Notes: generated by a model not told the origin, from the sequence alone. Shown: positions 42,193 to 55,400, counted from the first letter of the stretch. The stretch: DNA of 64,000 bases from Haematobia irritans (GCF_050003625.1 NC_134398.1:103418468-103482467); one strand, 5' to 3'. A program made the numbers and translations.

Positions 42193-43273
42193 TTGTCAAG
42201 TCGAACCTTTTCTAAGGTGACGACATCAAAAGGAGGCAATCCCTCTCGAAAGAGATTCAAGGAACGAAGAAATGCTTTGTTTATCCTAAAGAAATTAGGA
42301 TCAGTCGACCCAAGCACGTTGTCGGCTAAGCAAAGCGATTCCTTAAAATGGGCTCAAGGAATTCTTGAAGCTGGAAAAAGGGAACGATCACCGGATGAGC
42401 TGCCATCCTCTAAACGGGATCAAAGATCGTTTGCCTCAGTTGCAAAAGACAGCCTTGTGATGGCTATTATTAATAAAGGAGCATTGGACGGTATGATTCC
42501 AAGGCAAAAATGGGGGGAAATTGAGAACGCGATGTCTGGTGTCTACTCAGAGGTGCGAAAAAAAGTTTCCCGGACCAAGTCCTCGACGGCAAGATGCTGG
42601 ATGGTATCAAGGACGATATAAGTTAATAGCTTTTGCAGACCAGAGGTCTATGGATTGCTTTAAAGCTGCATTGATGCTAATTGGTGAAGTTTGGGAAAGA
42701 GCCGCTTTGGAGTTAGTCGATAAAAAAGACATACCGGCTAAACCTAGAGCACATGCATGGATACCGGCAAACCCCCCTGATCCTCAGTCTATACTAGAGA
42801 GACTAAAAGAATGTAACCCAGATCTTCCAACCGCCGATTGGAAGGTTGGTCGTTTGGATGAGGTGGATGGACCAAGACGACATGCGGTGTTTATATTAAA
42901 CATAGAGTCGCTGCCACATCTAACCCAGACCCAAGGACGCGTAAGTTATGGCTTTCATGATATCCATATGAAGGTATACAAAAGCGATCAGCCAAAGGAT
43001 TCCGAAACGGACAAGCCTCCGGTAGAGTCAGCAGTGAAAAAATCTCCTAGCGAAGCCGAAGGAGACATAAAACCTGCAGACTATGGCGAAAATCATATGC
43101 GGGAAGTTTCTACAGACTCAAGCCTCACCAAAGCTGAACCGCGGATTGTTGCGAGAGTCACCGAGATCTGTGAAGAGGAAGCCCTTGATGACTCAATTGA
43201 AGCGGCTGATGTGACGGTGGTTGAAAATTTGGATGGTTGTACGGTTCCTCCAGATAAATCTTCACCATTGTAA
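42193..43273 (+). pseudogene. LOA-3 ORF1, one frameshift
   Basis: Two overlapping open stretches (42193-42621, 42521-43273), broken by an inserted base in an A run near 42560. The second covers the DUF4780-like region and the full acidic C-terminus that LOA-1 has lost (KVYKSDQPKDSETDKPP ... PPDKSSPL). The end overlaps the ORF2 start in the +1 frame, as in LOA-1. Confidence 0.8.
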
Positions 43274-46200
43274 GGCCGCTTGTGCTGCCTTAAAAGTTCT
43301 CCTGATGAAAGGAGACATAGATATAGTTCTTATTCAAGAACCATACATATATAAGAACAAGATCTGTGAATTAAGCACTCCGGGTTTCAAACTTTTGCAT
43401 AATACCGGTAACGATATAAATCGAGCATGTATAATTGCTAAAAACGAACTAAACTTGTTTCTGCTTCCTTCATTGAGCAATGCAGATATTGTCGTAGCCA
43501 GTCTAGAGATATCCAAATGCAAATATTGGGTATCTTCGGTCTACATGGGACATGATAGGGAGATGCCACCCTGTGCCGTTAAGATCTTAGTTGAGGAGTC
43601 ACTAAAAACAAAACTCATTATGGGATGCGATGCAAATGCACATCATAGTATTTGGGGAAGTTGTGATACTAATGCAAGTCGCTAATAGAGTTTATTTTGC
43701 GTACTAACCTGGTAGTTTGCAATAAGGGAGATGCACCAACCTTCGTCACCAGGAACAGACAAGAGGTTTCGGACGTAACGTTGACCTCTCCGGAACAGAA
43801 TGATAAGATATCTGAGTGGCAAGTTTTGAGGGAACATAGCTTCTCAGATCATCGCTACATCAGTTTCAGATTGGCTGTTCGTACTTCAAAGACCATATTT
43901 CCGCCAAATGTTAGGAAAGCTGATTGGAATAGGTATAGGGAATCGTTCAATTCGATGATACCGGAAATGCCGGAGACAAATATGAGCACTGTGCAAGATA
44001 TCGAACACGCAGTGGAGCGGATTACTAAGGCCTTCAACATTTCACTGAAAGCTGCTTGCCCTAGAGGAAAGCCAAGGGGAAAAAATCGGACGCCATGGTG
44101 GACTACGGAGTTAAGTAATATGAGAAATCCTGCAGGAAGCTCTTTAACAAAGCAAAGTCCACAAGAGCTCCGGAGGATTGGGACACTTACAAGATGAATC
44201 TGAGAGAATATAAACGAGAACTGAGAAGGTCTCAACAAAACTCTTGGGATGATTACTGTAGCAGTATTGAGAATACGTCAGAGGCTTCCAGACTACGGAA
44301 GGTACTAGCATCCACTAACACCGCTCCAGGTTTCATTAAAACATCGGAGGGAAATTGGACAACCTCCAGTGAGGAGACGTTGGAGGTACTTTTGGACACA
44401 CACTTCCCGGGAAATCAGACGGTTGAACCATGTTCCGGCGGTGTAACGGAGGCTCAGCGATCATTTCCTATCGAGGAAATTGTGTCGGAATCTAGAATAA
44501 AATGGGCTTTAAATAGCTTTGGACCTTTCAAATCCCCCGGACCTGATGGAATTACTCCGGCGGAGTTACAGGCAGTGGCTGAAAGAATTATCCCCTGGTT
44601 GACGGTGATATATAAACGATGTGTAAACTTAGCATATATTCCAGAAAAGTGGAGGGAAACAAAAGTCGTCTTCATACCTAAAGCAGGAAAAGCCTTTCAC
44701 TCGAGTGCGAAGGATTTCCGACCAATCAGCTTATCCTCATTCCTACTTAAGACCCTGGAGAGGATGATAGACATGTATCTTAGAACTAGCGTGGATTCAG
44801 GTTTGCTCTCGAAACGACAGCATGCATACTCGAAGGGCAGGTCTATTGAGACCGCATTGCATGAACTAGTCAGCTTTATTGAAAGCTCGCTATCTGTCAA
44901 AGATTACACAATCGTGGCGTTTCTAGACATCGAAGGGGCGTTCAATAATGTCCATCCGAGCTCGATATTAAATGGACTGACAACTCTGAATGTTGATCCA
45001 GGTATACTTAGGCTGTTAGACGAACTTCTAATAAAGAGACGTATTTCAGCCACACTAGGGCAAGCAAACATACAAAGGTATGTGAACAGAGGCACTCCCC
45101 AAGGAGGAGTTCTATCACCTCTTCTTTGGAATGTTGCTATAAACAACCTTTTGGTTTCCCTAGAAAAAGAAAGGATAAAAGTGGTGGCATACGCAGATGA
45201 TGTGGCGCTAGCAGTCAGGGGAAAATTCCCATCCACAATCAGAGATATTATACAGAGAGCTCTCCGGATGACTGAGAAATGGGCGAAAGATAATGGTCTT
45301 GGTGTAAATCCAGCAAAGACAGAACTAGTCATGTACTGCAAAGATCGCAAAACTCCCACGGTTAGGCCCATTTCCTTAGGGGGTACTGAAATTCCCTTTG
45401 GTGAGTGTGCAAAATACCTTGGCGTTATTTTGGACAGGAAGCTGAATTTTATGCTTAATATTGAAGAGAGGGCGAGAAAAGCCACGGTAGCTTTGTACCC
45501 GTGCAAAAAGGCATTGGGGACTAAAACCAAAAATTGTGCATTGGCTATACACGGCAGTAGTTAGACCTATAATGCTATATGGTGTTGTAGTCTGGTGGCC
45601 GGCACTTCAGAAACCGACTTTTTTAGATAAAGTTCAGCGTATGGCGAGCTTATGTATCTCAGGCGCATTTAGTAAGACAGGAACAGACTCCCTTAATGTC
45701 ATGCTACATCTATTGCCTTTAGACATTTTGGCCAAACAGTCAGCTGCAACAACGGCTGTGCGGTTGCGCGAGCTATCGCTGTGGTCGGAAAAAATGTACG
45801 GTCATAGTTCGGTACTCAAAATAATGCCAGATGGGCCTAAGGTAGTGGATTATAACCTGGCAAAACAACTTTTCGACAAAAAGTTTGAAACTCTAATTCC
45901 CAACAGTGAGGCGTGGTGTACACAGACCCCGGGGAATAAAAGATATATAGATTTCTATACTGATGGCTCCAAATTGGATGGACAAGTGGGGTTCGGAGTA
46001 TATTCTAATGATCTGGAACTTCGAATAGCGAAAAGATTACCTAATCACTGTAGTGTTTTTCAGGCTGAAATATTAGCAATAAGAGAGGTGGCGAATTGGC
46101 TGAGAAGTAATGTTCCAAAAAATGTGGGCATTAATATATACTCAGACAGTCAACCTGCAATAAAATCCTTGGACTCTGTGTTCCTCAACTCGAAAACGGC

Positions 46201-46798
46201 CATCGACTGCCGCAAATCTCTCAATGAGATGGCTGAGCAGTACAATATTCACCTAATATGGGTGCCTGGCCATAGGAACATACCGGGGAACTGCGAAGCG
46301 GATGAGTTGGCAAGGCTAGGGACTACCTTACATATTCCAGGGGAACTAGAATTTGTTGGTATGCCCCTAGCTACCTGCAAGCTCATGCTGCGTGAAAAGG
46401 CTGTTATGATGGCAAATGTTCGATGGGAGAATTGCAAGGGTTGTAACGACACCAAGCAAATATGGCCCCATTTCAACTTAAACCGGACACTAGATATGCT
46501 AATGTTCTCGAGACGTCAGATATCACTCCTGATATCTGCTATAACGGGTCGCTGCCTGATAGGCGATTTTGCAAAAACTATTGGCGCGAAGTATAATGAC
46601 TATTGTATGAGCTGTCATGATGCGGAGGAAAAAGAATCAATTAAACACCTCCTGTGTGAGTGTCCTGCATTTTGTGTAAAGCGCAAGCAACTTTTAGGAG
46701 CATATAGCTCCAGATTACTGGCGGATCTGGAAAACGTTAACTTAAGCAGTCTGCTAATGTTTTTGGAACAATCTGGTTGGTTCAACAAAGAAAAATAA
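43236..46798 (+). pseudogene. LOA-3 ORF2, three frame breaks
   Basis: Endonuclease, RT and RNase H in four open stretches: 43236-43685 (QEPYIYKNKI, DANAHHSIWG), 43697-44197 (SDHRYISF), 44194-45564 (GTPQGGVLSPLLW, AYADDVAL) and 45536-46798 (FYTDGSK, YSDSQPA, WVPGHRNIPGN, CMSCH). The breaks are a small deletion near 43676, a lost base near 44125 and a deletion near 45510. Otherwise very close to LOA-1. Confidence 0.85.
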
Positions 46799-47721
46799 TC
46801 AAGAAGGTTCAGCGGTTAAAACTAGAAGTGCCCATATGTAATAGGTACTTTTAGTTAATGTGGTATCACAATGGACTGAATAGTCTAAGTGAGCCTGAAT
46901 CTTAATCGGGCTGCCACTTTAACCTAACCTAACCTAACCACCAGCATCTCATCATCGAGAAAGCAACGATCACGAAATCAACCTACCACCCTATCAAGAC
47001 ATCGTCAACAACAACCCCGAATTACCGACAACCCTGAGTTACCAAATCAAAAATCAAGCACGAATCGCCAACGACAAACCTGAACTACCGAAACAAATCG
47101 TTGAAGACAAGCCTGCATCACCGAACCGATTTATCACCCGAACAGTCAACGACAATCCTGAACTACCGAACGCTGTGTCAATGGATCGTTAACGACAGAC
47201 TCGAATTAACGAATCGTCAACGTCACGATACCCGAACCAATGACCATCACGAACCACAAAAACCTAATCAACAACCGACTAGTCAACGACGCCGAATCAT
47301 CTACTACAATCCCGACTTACCGACTTACCGAAGCCTCGTCCACGAACGCTATTCCGGGGATCGTTAACGACAGCCGAACAGATCGTTAACAAAAAGCCCG
47401 AATCACCGGACGGTGGCCGACAACCTTTAAACGAATCGACAACAATAAAACCCAAATCAACGAACCTAGCTCGTCTTCACGGTCGTCAAATCAACAGTGA
47501 GCCTCAGCAACGAATATCTACAATATCCCTGAATTCCAAGCTTATAAAACTAATTATTATATATATACGTATATACGATAAAATAACCATCAATAAAACC
47601 TGTACTGTTCAACCTATTAAGGCATAAATCATGTGTTTTAATTTTAAGGTTTGTGGGTCCTTAAAGGTAATCCTGGACAACTACTGGTCTATCTCAGCCT
47701 ACGACAAAACCACGTTATAAA

Positions 47722-48144
47722 ATGGCGCCCGAGCAGGGACTGGAACAGAATCGCGCTGGGGAAAAACGAATTAACCCCAACGACGAGGATAGTTCCAGTT
47801 CAACACACGAAGACAGTACGATGGTTAAACTTAAGCATCTGGAAACGAAATCACTCGGCTGGATATATTTGTTGAAAAAGGAGCAACTGGTAGCTGAGTG
47901 TAAAGCAGCAAATATTCCCACAGAAGGTTCGACGGTAGACCGCCTTAGGAAAGAGCTAGCTAAATACGTCCGAGCAAAACGCTTGAGACACTCCTCGGAA
48001 GACTTGTTGAAAGACTTGGAAGCCGAACTTAAAGCTAAAGAAAATGAAATCATACAACCGAAAATACTCGAGGTACCCCGATTAAACTCACACACCATAA
48101 TTCCACTACTCCGAATAAGTCCAAATCACCTGATCACGAGATGA
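47722..48144 (+). pseudogene. gag N-terminal part with SAP-like motif
   Basis: The first ATG overlaps the primer-binding site; ATG at 47821 (MVKLKHLETKS) is an alternative start. The protein is highly charged. LKKEQLVAECKAANIPTEGS followed by VDRLRKELAKYV resembles the SAP-type helix pair at the N-terminus of some Ty3/gypsy gags. A frameshift just before 48144 separates it from the capsid region, which continues as NSTTPNKSKSPDHEMIAIVQ in the next frame. Confidence 0.7.
47723..47740 (+). other. Primer-binding site, tRNA-Lys type
   Basis: TGGCGCCCGAGCAGGGAC, three bases after the 5' LTR, matches the complement of a tRNA-Lys 3' end with one mismatch (the usual site has GAACAGGGAC). It marks the first-strand priming site and fixes the LTR boundary. 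Confidence 0.8.
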
Positions 48145-50018
48145 TTGCCATTGTACAAAGATGGGACTTAAAATACTCGGGGGATGGCGACCTCCTCGAG
48201 AGAATAGAGGAGTTATCCGAATGTTACCGCATCACCAAGGACAGACTACTACAGACCCTCCTCGTGGTTCTACAAGGAAACGCGTTGAAGTGGTTTCGGG
48301 TGAAACGAGGAGACATTACCGACTGGGCAGAATTTCGGACAGAAGCCGAACGATTCTTCTTATCAAAGCGACATGTTACCCAGTCAGAACAGTCGTTTTA
48401 CAACCGAAAGCAATTCAACCAAGAAAGGGCAAAAGACTACATACTGCACATGCTGACAACGGCCCGTCAGCACGCGCAACTCAAAACCCTGGATCATCTC
48501 GATAGAATTTACGAAGGACTCAGGCCGGAGTATCGCCATTACATTAGAAGAGGCGACTTCAAGACGCTCGACGAATTAATCGGGTTAACCGACGATTTTG
48601 AACTACTGAAACGTGATGAATCCCGACAAATGCAACCCCATACGTCGCACGGGATGACCACAACATCGGTGGGTTATTCAAGGCACAATCATTGCTGGAG
48701 GTGTAAGGCGGTCGGGCATTCTCGTTTCCACTGTAAAAACCCGGGAATTTTATTTTGTTCTTACTGTGGCAAGGAAGGACTCCAAACAATTGACTGCTCA
48801 TGTTACAGAAAACGCAACTGGTTGGCTTGCGACGACGTTCCAATCACTCGCTATTTCATAAATATAAGTCTGTTCGGCAGACCATTCAAGGCCCTGATTG
48901 GTACCGGCGCCACAGCTAGTTGCATATCGGGAACACTGAAAGAATTCTTGGCTCAACAGGGAATCAAACCCGAGAGAATGCGAAGAGAGGTGCAAATGGC
49001 TGATCAACGACTCACATCGTGCACCGACATCTATGCTTTAAATATAAAATACGCCAACAGGGTTACACAAGTGAAAGCCGCCGTCATCCTTACCCTAGCC
49101 GAAACGATCATATTAGGCATGGACTTCCTGTGCGACCGTAATGTCAAGCTCTCGATGGATGATAAAGTAATAACCCGTACATCGACCGAACCAATGTCGT
49201 CCAGTCATACACTCATTACATCTCGAGATTTCCTCAGCGAAAAAGAGAACAAAGCCCTAGATTGTCTTCTGAAGCAACACCAGGCACGTTTCAACCGCAT
49301 ATCGGGGCTGTGTACCACAGCCGAACACCACATAACATTGACTGACAACAGGCCGTTCAAGAAAAAGTATATTCCACGTAATCCGGCTATGATGGCGATC
49401 ATCAACGAAGAATTGGATAAGCTACTTGCCGAAGGTCGCATAGAACCCTCGTGTAGTGCCTACAGTTCTCCCGTCGTGTTAGCTAGGAAGAAGCAAGGCG
49501 GATGGCGAATGTGTATTGATTATCGGCAACTGAACGCCATTAGTGGGCCAGACGCTTATCCACTGCCCCAAATAAATTCAATTTTAGACCAGCTTCGTGA
49601 AGAAAAATTTATTTCCTCGTTAGATTTAAAAAATGGATATTGGCAGATTCCGCTAAGCAAAGATTCCAGGCGATACACCGCTTTTACCGTGCCTGGAAGA
49701 GGGCTATTCCAATGGAAAGTAATGCCGTTCGGGCTTCATTCGACTCCAGCTACTTTTCAGCGCGCAATAGACCAGATTATCGGATCCGACCTACAACCAT
49801 TGGTTTTCGTCTATCTTGACGACATTATTATCTTGGGGAGAACATTCGAGGAGCATATACACACAATGAATATTGTTTTTAATCGATTACAACAAGCCCA
49901 GATGATAATAAATTTGGACAAGCGTGAATTCGTTAGGACCAAAATTCGACCATCAACGAAGTCTTTATTTTTGGAAAGAAAGGTTACGCTTTTTTCGCGA
50001 AGAAAGGGGGGGATGTAA
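48141..50018 (+). pseudogene. gag capsid, zinc knuckles, protease and partial RT
   Basis: A 625-residue open frame. Capsid: VVLQGNALKWFRVKRGDITDW, SFYNRKQFNQERAKDYI. Knuckles: CWRCKAVGHSRFHC and CSYCGKEGLQTIDC (second incomplete). Protease: ALIGTGATASCIS, where the catalytic Asp of DTGA is Gly, then ILGMDFL. RT: EGRIEPSCSAYSSPVVLA, WRMCIDYRQLN, SSLDLKNGYWQIPL, VFVYLDDIIILG (catalytic DD). It ends just after the palm domain, runs into a few foreign residues and stops beside the polypurine tract. Thumb, RNase H and integrase are absent. Confidence 0.85.
50003..50013 (+). other. Polypurine tract
   Basis: aaagggggggat immediately before the 3' LTR; the expected plus-strand primer site. Confidence 0.75.
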
Positions 50019-51818
50019 AGGTTCGAAATATATTTCGCCCGTACATACTATCTCCCACTACCACATGATATTAAAAAATACGTATTTTTCGTACCATTAC
50101 TTATAATCGTTTTACACCTCTACATATACTGTGCCTACCACTATAGCCCATTATCACTCAATGCCGATTATGTTTTCACTACCGAGTGATGCCAGTTACA
50201 TGGTAACATGACTTCTGACTACAATATTTTTTTTTATTTTTTTGGTCGCTATGGAGATAATTTTCATTCACTTCATTGTGACCCCCACTTATATGGGCAG
50301 CCTTTTTAGTGAGTAGGCAGAATTCCAACAGACGGACAAGTCAATTGGCATAGATGCGTCTAATCAAAAGGAGTTCACCCCCTTACGCATTCGCTTGCTT
50401 CCGCACTAATTGTTTCGGCAATTAGTTTGCTTCCGCACTAATTGCTTCGGCTTTTATCTTGCTTCCGCACTAATAGTTTCGGCAATTAGCTTGCTTCCGC
50501 ACTAATTGCTTCGGCTTTTAGCTTGCTTCCGCACTAATTGTTTCGGCAATTAGCTTGCTTCCGCACTAATTGCTTCGGCTTTTAGCTTGCTTCCGCATTC
50601 GCTTGCTTCCGCACTAATTGCTTCGGCTTTTAGCTTGCTTCCGCACTAATTGTTTCGACAATTAGCTTGCTTCCGCACTAATAGCTTCGGCTTTTAGCTT
50701 GCTTCCGCACTAATTGTTTCGGCAATTAGCTTGCTTCCGCACTAATTGATTAGGCTTTTAGCTTGCTTCCGCACTAATTGTTTCGGCAATTAGCTTGCTT
50801 CCGCATTCGCTTGCACTAATTGCTTCGGCTTTTAGTTTGCTTCCGCACTAATTGTTTCGGCAATTAGCTTTCTTCCGCATTCGCTTGCTTCCGCATTGAT
50901 CGCTTCGGCCATTAGCTTGCTTCTACATTCGTGTATCTTCCCTTAGTATTAGTTTACTAACCGAACAACGAAGCTTCAACGAATCACCGAGCAGCCAACG
51001 AGCACCGGATCGACGAACTACAATCAACATATCACCAGCATCTCATCACCGAGAAAGCAACGATCACGAAATCAACCTATCAACCTACCACCCTATCAAG
51101 ACATCGTCAACAACAACCCCGAATTACCGACAACCCTGAGTTACCAAATCAACAATCAAGCACGAATCGTCAACGACAAACCTGAACTACCGAAACAAAT
51201 CGTTGAAAACAAGCCTGCATCACCGAACCGATTTATCACCCGAACAGTCAACGACAATCCTGAACTACCGAACGCTGTGTCAATGGATCGTTAACGACAG
51301 ACTCGAATTAACGAATCGTCAACGTCACGATACCCGAACCAACGACCATCACGAACCACAAAAACCTAATCAACAACCGACTAGTCAACGACGCCGAATC
51401 ATCTACGACAATCCTGACTTACCAATACCGAAGCCTCGTCCACGAACGCCGATTCAGGGGATCGTTAACGACAGCCGAACAGATCGTTAACAAAAAGCCC
51501 GAATCACCGGACGGTGGCCGACAACCTTTAAACGAATCGACAACAATAAAACCCAAATCAACGAACCTAGCTCGTCTTCACGGTCGTCAAATCAACAGTG
51601 AGCCTCAGCAACGAATATCTACAATATCCCTGAATTCCAAGCTTATAAAACGAATTATTATATATATACGTATAACGATAAAATAACCATCAATAAAACC
51701 TGTACTGTTCAACCTATTAAGGCATAAATCGTGTGTTTTAATTTTAAGGTTTGTGGGTCCTTAAAGGTAATCCTGGACAACTACTGGTCTATCTCAGCCT
51801 ACGACAAAACACGTTATA
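50014..51818 (+). repeat. 3' LTR of the gypsy-type element
   Basis: 1805 bp, matches the 5' LTR apart from the LOA insert, array-length differences and scattered substitutions. AATAAA near 51688 could be its polyadenylation signal. It has its own minisatellite (50388-50930). Confidence 0.88.
50388..50930 (+). repeat. 32-bp hairpin minisatellite in the 3' LTR
   Basis: Same unit types as 41398-42010 but fewer copies and a different order, so the two arrays changed after insertion. Confidence 0.9.
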
Positions 51819-51914
51819 GCTCTTGAATGGAACTATGTTGAATAATAAAAACGAATTTTGACAAAAAAATGTGTTTTTCTTTGTTAGACCGGGGACTTAT
51901 CAGACAACCTGTTA

Positions 51915-52460
51915 TGATCAATAATCCGCCCCGACTTTCTCAAAACACGACCTGTTTTTCGCTACATATGAAGTTAACTTAAGAAAAATGGAAACTTCAT
52001 ATAAATTCAGATATTTTCGGAAATTATACTATACTCAACTTCTTGAATTATCTAATGACATTCCTTGGGATGACATCTACCTCATCGAATCTAGCGAGAA
52101 TCAAGAATATTATACAGGAATATTTATCTATATTATATAACACATGCGTACCTGAAAATATGTCGTAATCAAACTTAAGCAGCAACCGTTTAGTCGTGAA
52201 ATTAAACAATTGATTCAAGCTCGAGATGCAAAGTATGAATTGTGGAAACGATACAAAATCAGTTCAAGAAAGCAAGACGCGACGTCAACAGGAATATAGC
52301 CATTCACTACTGCAGTTGATAGCAGGTTAAAGCGGAAAGCCATTGGTATTGGACGCAAGCAAAATGCGATCGGTGATATAGATATTGTAGTCTTAATCGC
52401 TTATTTGCAAACCAAACAACTAACGTAGAAACAATAGTTCAAATCCACTTCCTCCACTAG
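51915..52460 (+). pseudogene. Continuation of the LINE after the mariner insertion
   Basis: Joins 40005. One frame reads LSQHDLFFATYEVNLRKMET-like, then LLELSNDIPWDDIYLIESS and FSREIKQLIQARDAKYELWK, the linker between a LINE endonuclease and RT. Frameshifts follow, and the LOA-4 5' region takes over near 52461. No RT block was found. Confidence 0.6.
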
Positions 52461-55400
52461 CGGAATAACTCATAGTAATAAGTATCTACCTGTAGACGGG
52501 TCGACATGTGTCGACACTTTGACAAGTCGAACATTTTCTAAGGCAACGACATCAAAAGGAGGTAATCCCTCACGAAAGAGATTCAAGGAACGCAGAAATG
52601 CTTTGTTTATCCTAAAGAAATTAGGGTCAGTCGACCCAAGCACGTTGTCGGCTAAACAAAGCGATTCCTTAAAATGGGCCCAAGGAATTCTTGAAGCTGG
52701 AAAAAGGGAACGATCACCGGATGAGCTGCCATCCTCAAAAAAAGATCAAAGATCGTTTACCTCAGTTGCTAAAGACAGCCTTGTGATGGCTATCATTAAT
52801 AAAGGAGTATTGGACGGTATGGTTCCAAAGCAATCCTCAAAAAGAGATCAAAGATCGTTTACCTCAGTTGCTAAAGACAGCCTTGTGATGGCTATCATTA
52901 ATAAAGGAGCATTGGACGGTATGGTTCCAAAGCAAAAATAGGGGGAAATTGAGAATGCTTTGTCTGGCGTCTACTCACAGCTGCTCCCGGCCCAGATCCT
53001 CGACACCAAGAGGCTGGTTGGTATCAAGGACGATTTAACCTACTCGCATTTGAGGACCAGAGGTCTATAGAATGTTTTAAAGCTGGTTTGATACCAATTG
53101 GTGAAGTTTGGGAAGGAGCTGCTCTAGAGTTAGTCGAGAAGAAAGACATACCGGCTAGACCTAGAGCAAATGCGTGGATATCTCCAAACCCTTCTGACCC
53201 TGAATCTATTTTAAATACGCTGAAACAATGCAATCCAGATCCAACAGCTGATTATTCCAATAGCTGTTTGGAAGGTTGGCCGTTTGGATGAAGTGGATGG
53301 GCTAAGACGGCATGCAGTGTTTATATTGCACACTCAGTCTTTGCCACATCTAGCGAAGTCCCAGGGCAGTGTATGTTATGGCTTTCATTATATCCATGAA
53401 GGTATATAGAAACGATCAACTAGAGGATTCAGAAGACAAGCCTTTGTCTGAATCCGAAATAAGCGCATCCTCTTGCGAAGTCGAGGGAGATACCAAAGAT
53501 GAAGACATGGATAGATACCGTATGCGTGAGGAGGCATCTACTGCCTCAGAACTCACCAAAGTTGAACCTATGGTTATTGCGAGAGTCACCGAGATCTCTG
53601 AAGAGGACATTCTTGATGACTCGATTGAAGCGGCTGATGTGACGGTTGTTGAAAATCTTGATGGTCCTACGGATCCTCCAGATAAATCTTCATCATTGTA
53701 TGGCTGCATGTGCTGCCGTAAAAGTTATCCTTATGAAAGGGGACATAGACATAGTTCTTATTCAAGAACCATATGTTTATAGAAACAAAATATGTGAATT
53801 AAGTACTCCGGGTTTCAAACTATTGCAGTATACTGGTAATAATCTAAATCGAGCCTGTATAATTGCTAAAAACGAGCTCAACTTGTTTCTGCTTCGTTCA
53901 ATGTACAATACTGACACTGCCAGTTTAGAAATAGCCAAATGCAAATATAGAAATAGCCAAATGCAAATATCTTCGGTCTACATGGGACATGATAGGGAGA
54001 TGCCTCCATGTGCCGTCAACACCTTAGTTGAGGAGTCATTGAAAACAAAGACAAAACTCATTATAGGAAGCGATGCAAATGCACATCATAGTATATGGGG
54101 AAGTGGTGACATTAATACAAGTGGAGGGTCACTCCTAGAGTTTATTTTGCGTACTAATTTGGTAATTTGCAATAAGGGAGATGCCCCAACATAGCTTCTC
54201 AGATCATCGCTACATCATTTTGAAATTAGATGTTCATAATGCCAAGACCATATTTCTGCCAAATGTTAGGAAAGCTGATTGGAATAGGTATAGGGAATCG
54301 TTCAATATGATGATACCGGAAATACCAGAGACAAATATGAGCACTGTGCAAGATATCGAACACGCAGTGGAGATGATTACTAACGCATTCAATATCTCAC
54401 TGAAAGCTGAATGCCCTAGAGGAAAGCCATGGTGGTCTACGGAGTTAAGTAATATGAGCAAAGTCCACCAGAGCTCTTGAGGATTGGGACTCTTATAAGA
54501 AGAATCTGAGAGGATACAAGCGAGAACTGAGAAAGGCTCAGCATAATTCTTGGAATGATTACTGCAGCAGCATTGAGAATACGTCGGAGGCTTCCAGACT
54601 ACGGAAGGTACTAGCATCCACGAACTCCGCTCCAGGTTTCATTCATTCCGCTCCAGGTTTCAACATCGGAGGGCAATTGGACAACGTCCATTGAGGAGAC
54701 GCTGGAGGTACTTTTGGACACACATTTTCCTGGAAATCAGACGGTTGAACCATGTTCTGGCGGTGCCACAGTGGCTCAGCGGTCATTTCCTAACGAGGAA
54801 ATTGTATCGGAATCTAGAATACAATGGGCGTTAAATAGCTTTGGACCATTCAAATCCCCCGGACGTGATGGAATTACTCCGGCGGAGTTACAAGCAGTGA
54901 CTGACAGAATCACCCCTGGTTGTCGGCGATATATATAGGATGTATCAACTTAGCATATATTCCAGGAAAGTGGAGGGAAACAAAAGTCGTCTTCATACCT
55001 AAAGCGGAAAAAGACTCTGGAAAGGATGATATATATTTATCTTAGAACTAGCGTCGATTCAAATTTGCTCTCGAAACGACAGCATGCATACTCGAAGGAC
55101 AGGTCTACTGAGACCGCATTACATGAACTAGTCAGCTTTATTGAAAGATCACTATGTGTCAAAGAATACACAATCGCGGCATTTCTAGACATCGAAGGGG
55201 CGTTCAATAACGTCCATCCGAGCTCGATATTAAATAGACTGACAACTCTTAATGTTGATCCAGGTATACTTAGACTGTTAGACGAACTCCTAACGAAGAG
55301 ACGTATTTCAGCCTCACTAGGACTAGCAAACGTATGTGAACAGAGGCACTCCCCAAGGAGGAGTTCTATCACCTCTTCTTTGGAATGTATACTATAATCA

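Larger units (their letters stand above)
42133..46935 (+). mobile_element. LOA-type LINE LOA-3 inserted in the LTR
   Basis: Same family as LOA-1. The 10-bp target duplication AACCACCAGC lies at 42123-42132 and 46936-46945. It begins within ORF1 (cgaccaagagtcaggcccaa matches 4220 of LOA-1), so about 180 bases are missing at the 5' end. It ends with the TAACC-repeat tail. Confidence 0.9.
41031..47719 (+). repeat. 5' LTR of the gypsy-type element (interrupted by LOA-3)
   Basis: 41031-42132 and 46946-47719 together match the 3' LTR 50014-51818. It contains the hairpin minisatellite (41398-42010) and a degenerate array of short units around ccgaactaccgaa / atcgttaacgac. It starts TGTAACGG and ends CGTTATA. 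Confidence 0.85.
41031..51818 (+). mobile_element. Ty3/gypsy-type LTR retrotransposon, pol-deleted, with LOA in its 5' LTR
   Basis: Two LTRs of about 1.8 kb (41031-47719 including a 4.8-kb LOA insert, and 50014-51818) flank only 2.3 kb of internal DNA. It has a tRNA-Lys-type primer site just after the 5' LTR and a polypurine tract just before the 3' LTR. Gag, protease and most of RT are present. The RT thumb, RNase H and integrase are missing. The 4-bp target duplication GCTC is intact. It needed helper proteins or was deleted after insertion. Confidence 0.88.
40006..51912 (+). mobile_element. mariner element, split by an LTR retrotransposon
   Basis: Inverted termini acaggttggctgataagtcc (40006) and, inverted, acaggttgtctgataagtcc ending at 51912, with TA duplications at 40004-40005 and 51913-51914. 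The internal LTR element (41031-51818) inserted with a 4-bp duplication GCTC (41027-41030 and 51819-51822). Joining across it restores the mariner C-terminus, cgttgtatcGCTCttgaatg. Mariner itself is about 1.1 kb and internally deleted. Confidence 0.9.

Noticed and set aside
47101..47367. ORF in the LTR (MKTSLHHRTDLSPEQ), also at 51203
   Set aside because: It is present in both LTRs only because they are copies, and translates degenerate short repeats. No family match.
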